Assembly (NCBI RefSeq): GCF_036231905.1
Contig: NZ_JAZARE010000009.1
Coordinates: forward strand, 124,001 to 188,000
Direction: 5' to 3'
DNA from: CAMLIZ01 sp036231905
GTDB lineage: Bacteria > Pseudomonadota > Gammaproteobacteria > Burkholderiales > Burkholderiaceae_C
DNA: 64,000 bases
Positions 63,319 to 64,000 of this stretch are shown here, piece after piece. The position numbers and the translations under genes were made by a program. The stretch's first letter is position 1; every line of letters starts with the position of its first letter. The notes beneath the pieces were generated by a model. That model did not search any database. It saw only the letters and a program-made list of their open reading frames with translations, and had not been told where the DNA came from.

Positions 63319-63382
63319 CGCGTGGCGACAAACAATCGGTGAGACACGTTTTGGATGTCATCCCACCTGCATTCGCCACGCG
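63319..63382 (-). ncRNA. Y-RNA-like RNA 3, minimal form
   Basis: A perfect 10-bp stem CGCGTGGCGA/TCGCCACGCG encloses the motifs GCGAATGC and TTTGTCGC (the latter with one change from CTTGTCGC). The inside holds only a GGTGGGA/TCTCACC-type stem and a small GGAT-GAC-ATCC hairpin. No tRNA-like arm is seen. At 64 nt it is the shortest unit. Confidence 0.7.
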
Positions 63383-63407
63383 ACGACGCGTGTTCTGTTG
63401 AAAGGTT

Positions 63408-63521
63408 GGTGCCCCGGGCGACAAGAGTTGCAAGAGCGGCCTACGGGTTCTCCGTTGCGGGCTTGCGGGCCCGCGCGGCCAAGTTGCGCTGTACTCCTGC
63501 AGGCATTCGCCTGGGGACACC
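63408..63521 (-). ncRNA. Y-RNA-like RNA 4, first unit after rsr
   Basis: GGTGTCCCC...GGCGA at the 5' end pairs with TCGCC-CGGGGCACC at the 3' end, again with GCGAATGC and CTTGTCGC. The inside can form a junction closed by GCAA/TTGC and GGCC pairs with two hairpins (CGGGC...GCCCG and ACGG...CCGT). No TTCGA T-loop is present. It starts 23 nt after the rsr stop codon. Confidence 0.7.
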
Positions 63522-63544
63522 TTCCAACCAGCGGTGCGATGGCC

Positions 63545-64000
63545 CTACTGGGCGGCCAACGACACCTTTTCGATCTCACCGACCCAGTGCTCGGCGTCCA
63601 TCTTCCCGGTCGCGAAGTTCGCCACCATGGTGAACACCGCATCCGAGAAGCCGCCGACATTCAGGATGTCCTGCCGCTCCGCCGCCTGCGTGGTCGCCGT
63701 CGGCTGGATGTCGATGCACACCAGGCGCGCTTGCGGGTTGCGCTGCTTCAGCACTTCCCACTCGCGCAGGGTCTGCGTCGCACCGCGCCGGTTGGCGTCG
63801 ACCCAGGACTCGTTGTCCGAGACCAGGATCACCACGTCAACCGAAGCCCGCTCCCGGTTCAGCAGGGCGAGCGGGGCGCTGCAGTTCGTGCCGCCGCCAC
63901 CGATGTTGGCCAGCGCTTGCGCGTTGGTCATCACCGAGTCACGGGCATTCAGCTGCAACTTCACGACATCCTGCTCGAATGGCAGCACACGGGCCTGCGG
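63545..64000 (-). CDS. rsr: Ro60-family RNA-binding protein Rsr, C-terminal vWA part (5' end outside window)
   Basis: The last 151 residues of a TROVE/Ro60 protein: the von Willebrand A-like domain with LNARDSVMTNAQALANIGGGGTNCSAPLALL (MIDAS Thr), VDVVILVSDNESWVD, RNPQARLVCIDIQPTATTQA and the C-terminal FATGKMDAEHWVGEIEKVSL. Ro60 is a ring that binds Y RNAs and misfolded RNA ends. In Salmonella and other bacteria rsr lies upstream of Y RNA genes and rtcBA, as here. The HEAT-repeat ring domain lies beyond the window. Confidence 0.93.
   Translation of the reverse strand, partial: PQARVLPFEQDVVKLQLNARDSVMTNAQALANIGGGGTNCSAPLALLNRERASVDVVILVSDNESWVDANRRGATQTLREWEVLKQRNPQARLVCIDIQPTATTQAAERQDILNVGGFSDAVFTMVANFATGKMDAEHWVGEIEKVSLAAQ

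Overview
The window is high-GC DNA with tightly packed, often 4-nt-overlapping operons. The gene orders (lptD-surA-rsmA, holA-lptE-leuS next to dapB-bamE divergent from fur, hpf-ptsN-hprK) and the DUF4148, LysR and malic-enzyme genes suggest a betaproteobacterium of the order Burkholderiales, probably from the Rubrivivax/Leptothrix/Ideonella side. The genus is not determined.

1-38 kb is mostly core chromosome. It holds the end of an M20 peptidase; a DUF4148 protein divergent from a LysR regulator; amgK divergent from lptD-surA-rsmA (cell-wall recycling, LPS export, periplasmic folding, rRNA methylation); a small beta-barrel protein; a secreted barnase-like RNase with its barstar inhibitor; maeB divergent from a DctS/DctR-like two-component system; thiL-pgpA-pncC; a VOC protein and a GhrA-like dehydrogenase; a long minus-strand operon bamE-dapB-exbB/exbD-like-leuS-lptE-holA; fur; the PTS-Ntr genes hpf, ptsN, hprK; corA and a HAD hydrolase; a TonB-C-like secreted protein; an operon of FAD oxidoreductase, DUF1365 and cyclopropane-fatty-acid synthase behind a possible attenuator; a diiron ferritin-like protein with a SugE/Gdx exporter; and a GntR-controlled ABC transporter.

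38-50.2 kb is accessory and scrambled. A large unknown gene is broken by a frameshift and cut by an IS3-family orfB remnant. After a small XRE regulator comes a split Tc/Rhs-like pair: an exported SpvB/VCBS-propeller protein, then an exported Rhs/YD-repeat protein. The Rhs protein ends in an AT-richer C-terminal domain with a PD-(D/E)XK-like motif, and a probable immunity gene overlaps it by ATGA. A decayed REP-associated tyrosine transposase (RAYT) closes the region.

50.2-59.5 kb is one operon for a type II secretion/type IV pilus-like machine with PilO-, PilP-, PilM- and PilN-like parts, four pseudopilins, GspF, GspE and an unusual lipoprotein secretin that carries N-terminal repeats and a C-terminal cohesin-like domain.

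59.9-64 kb, on the minus strand, is an RNA repair/quality-control locus: rsr (Ro60, cut by the window end), four tandem Y-RNA-like genes, rtcB, a RlaP-like nucleotidyltransferase with an apparent frameshift, and rtcA. Each RNA unit is bounded by a GCGAATGC...TTGTCGC-type stem. One unit contains a full circularly permuted tRNA mimic, a second a reduced GAAA-capped version, and two lack an obvious tRNA module. This array is the most interesting part of the window.
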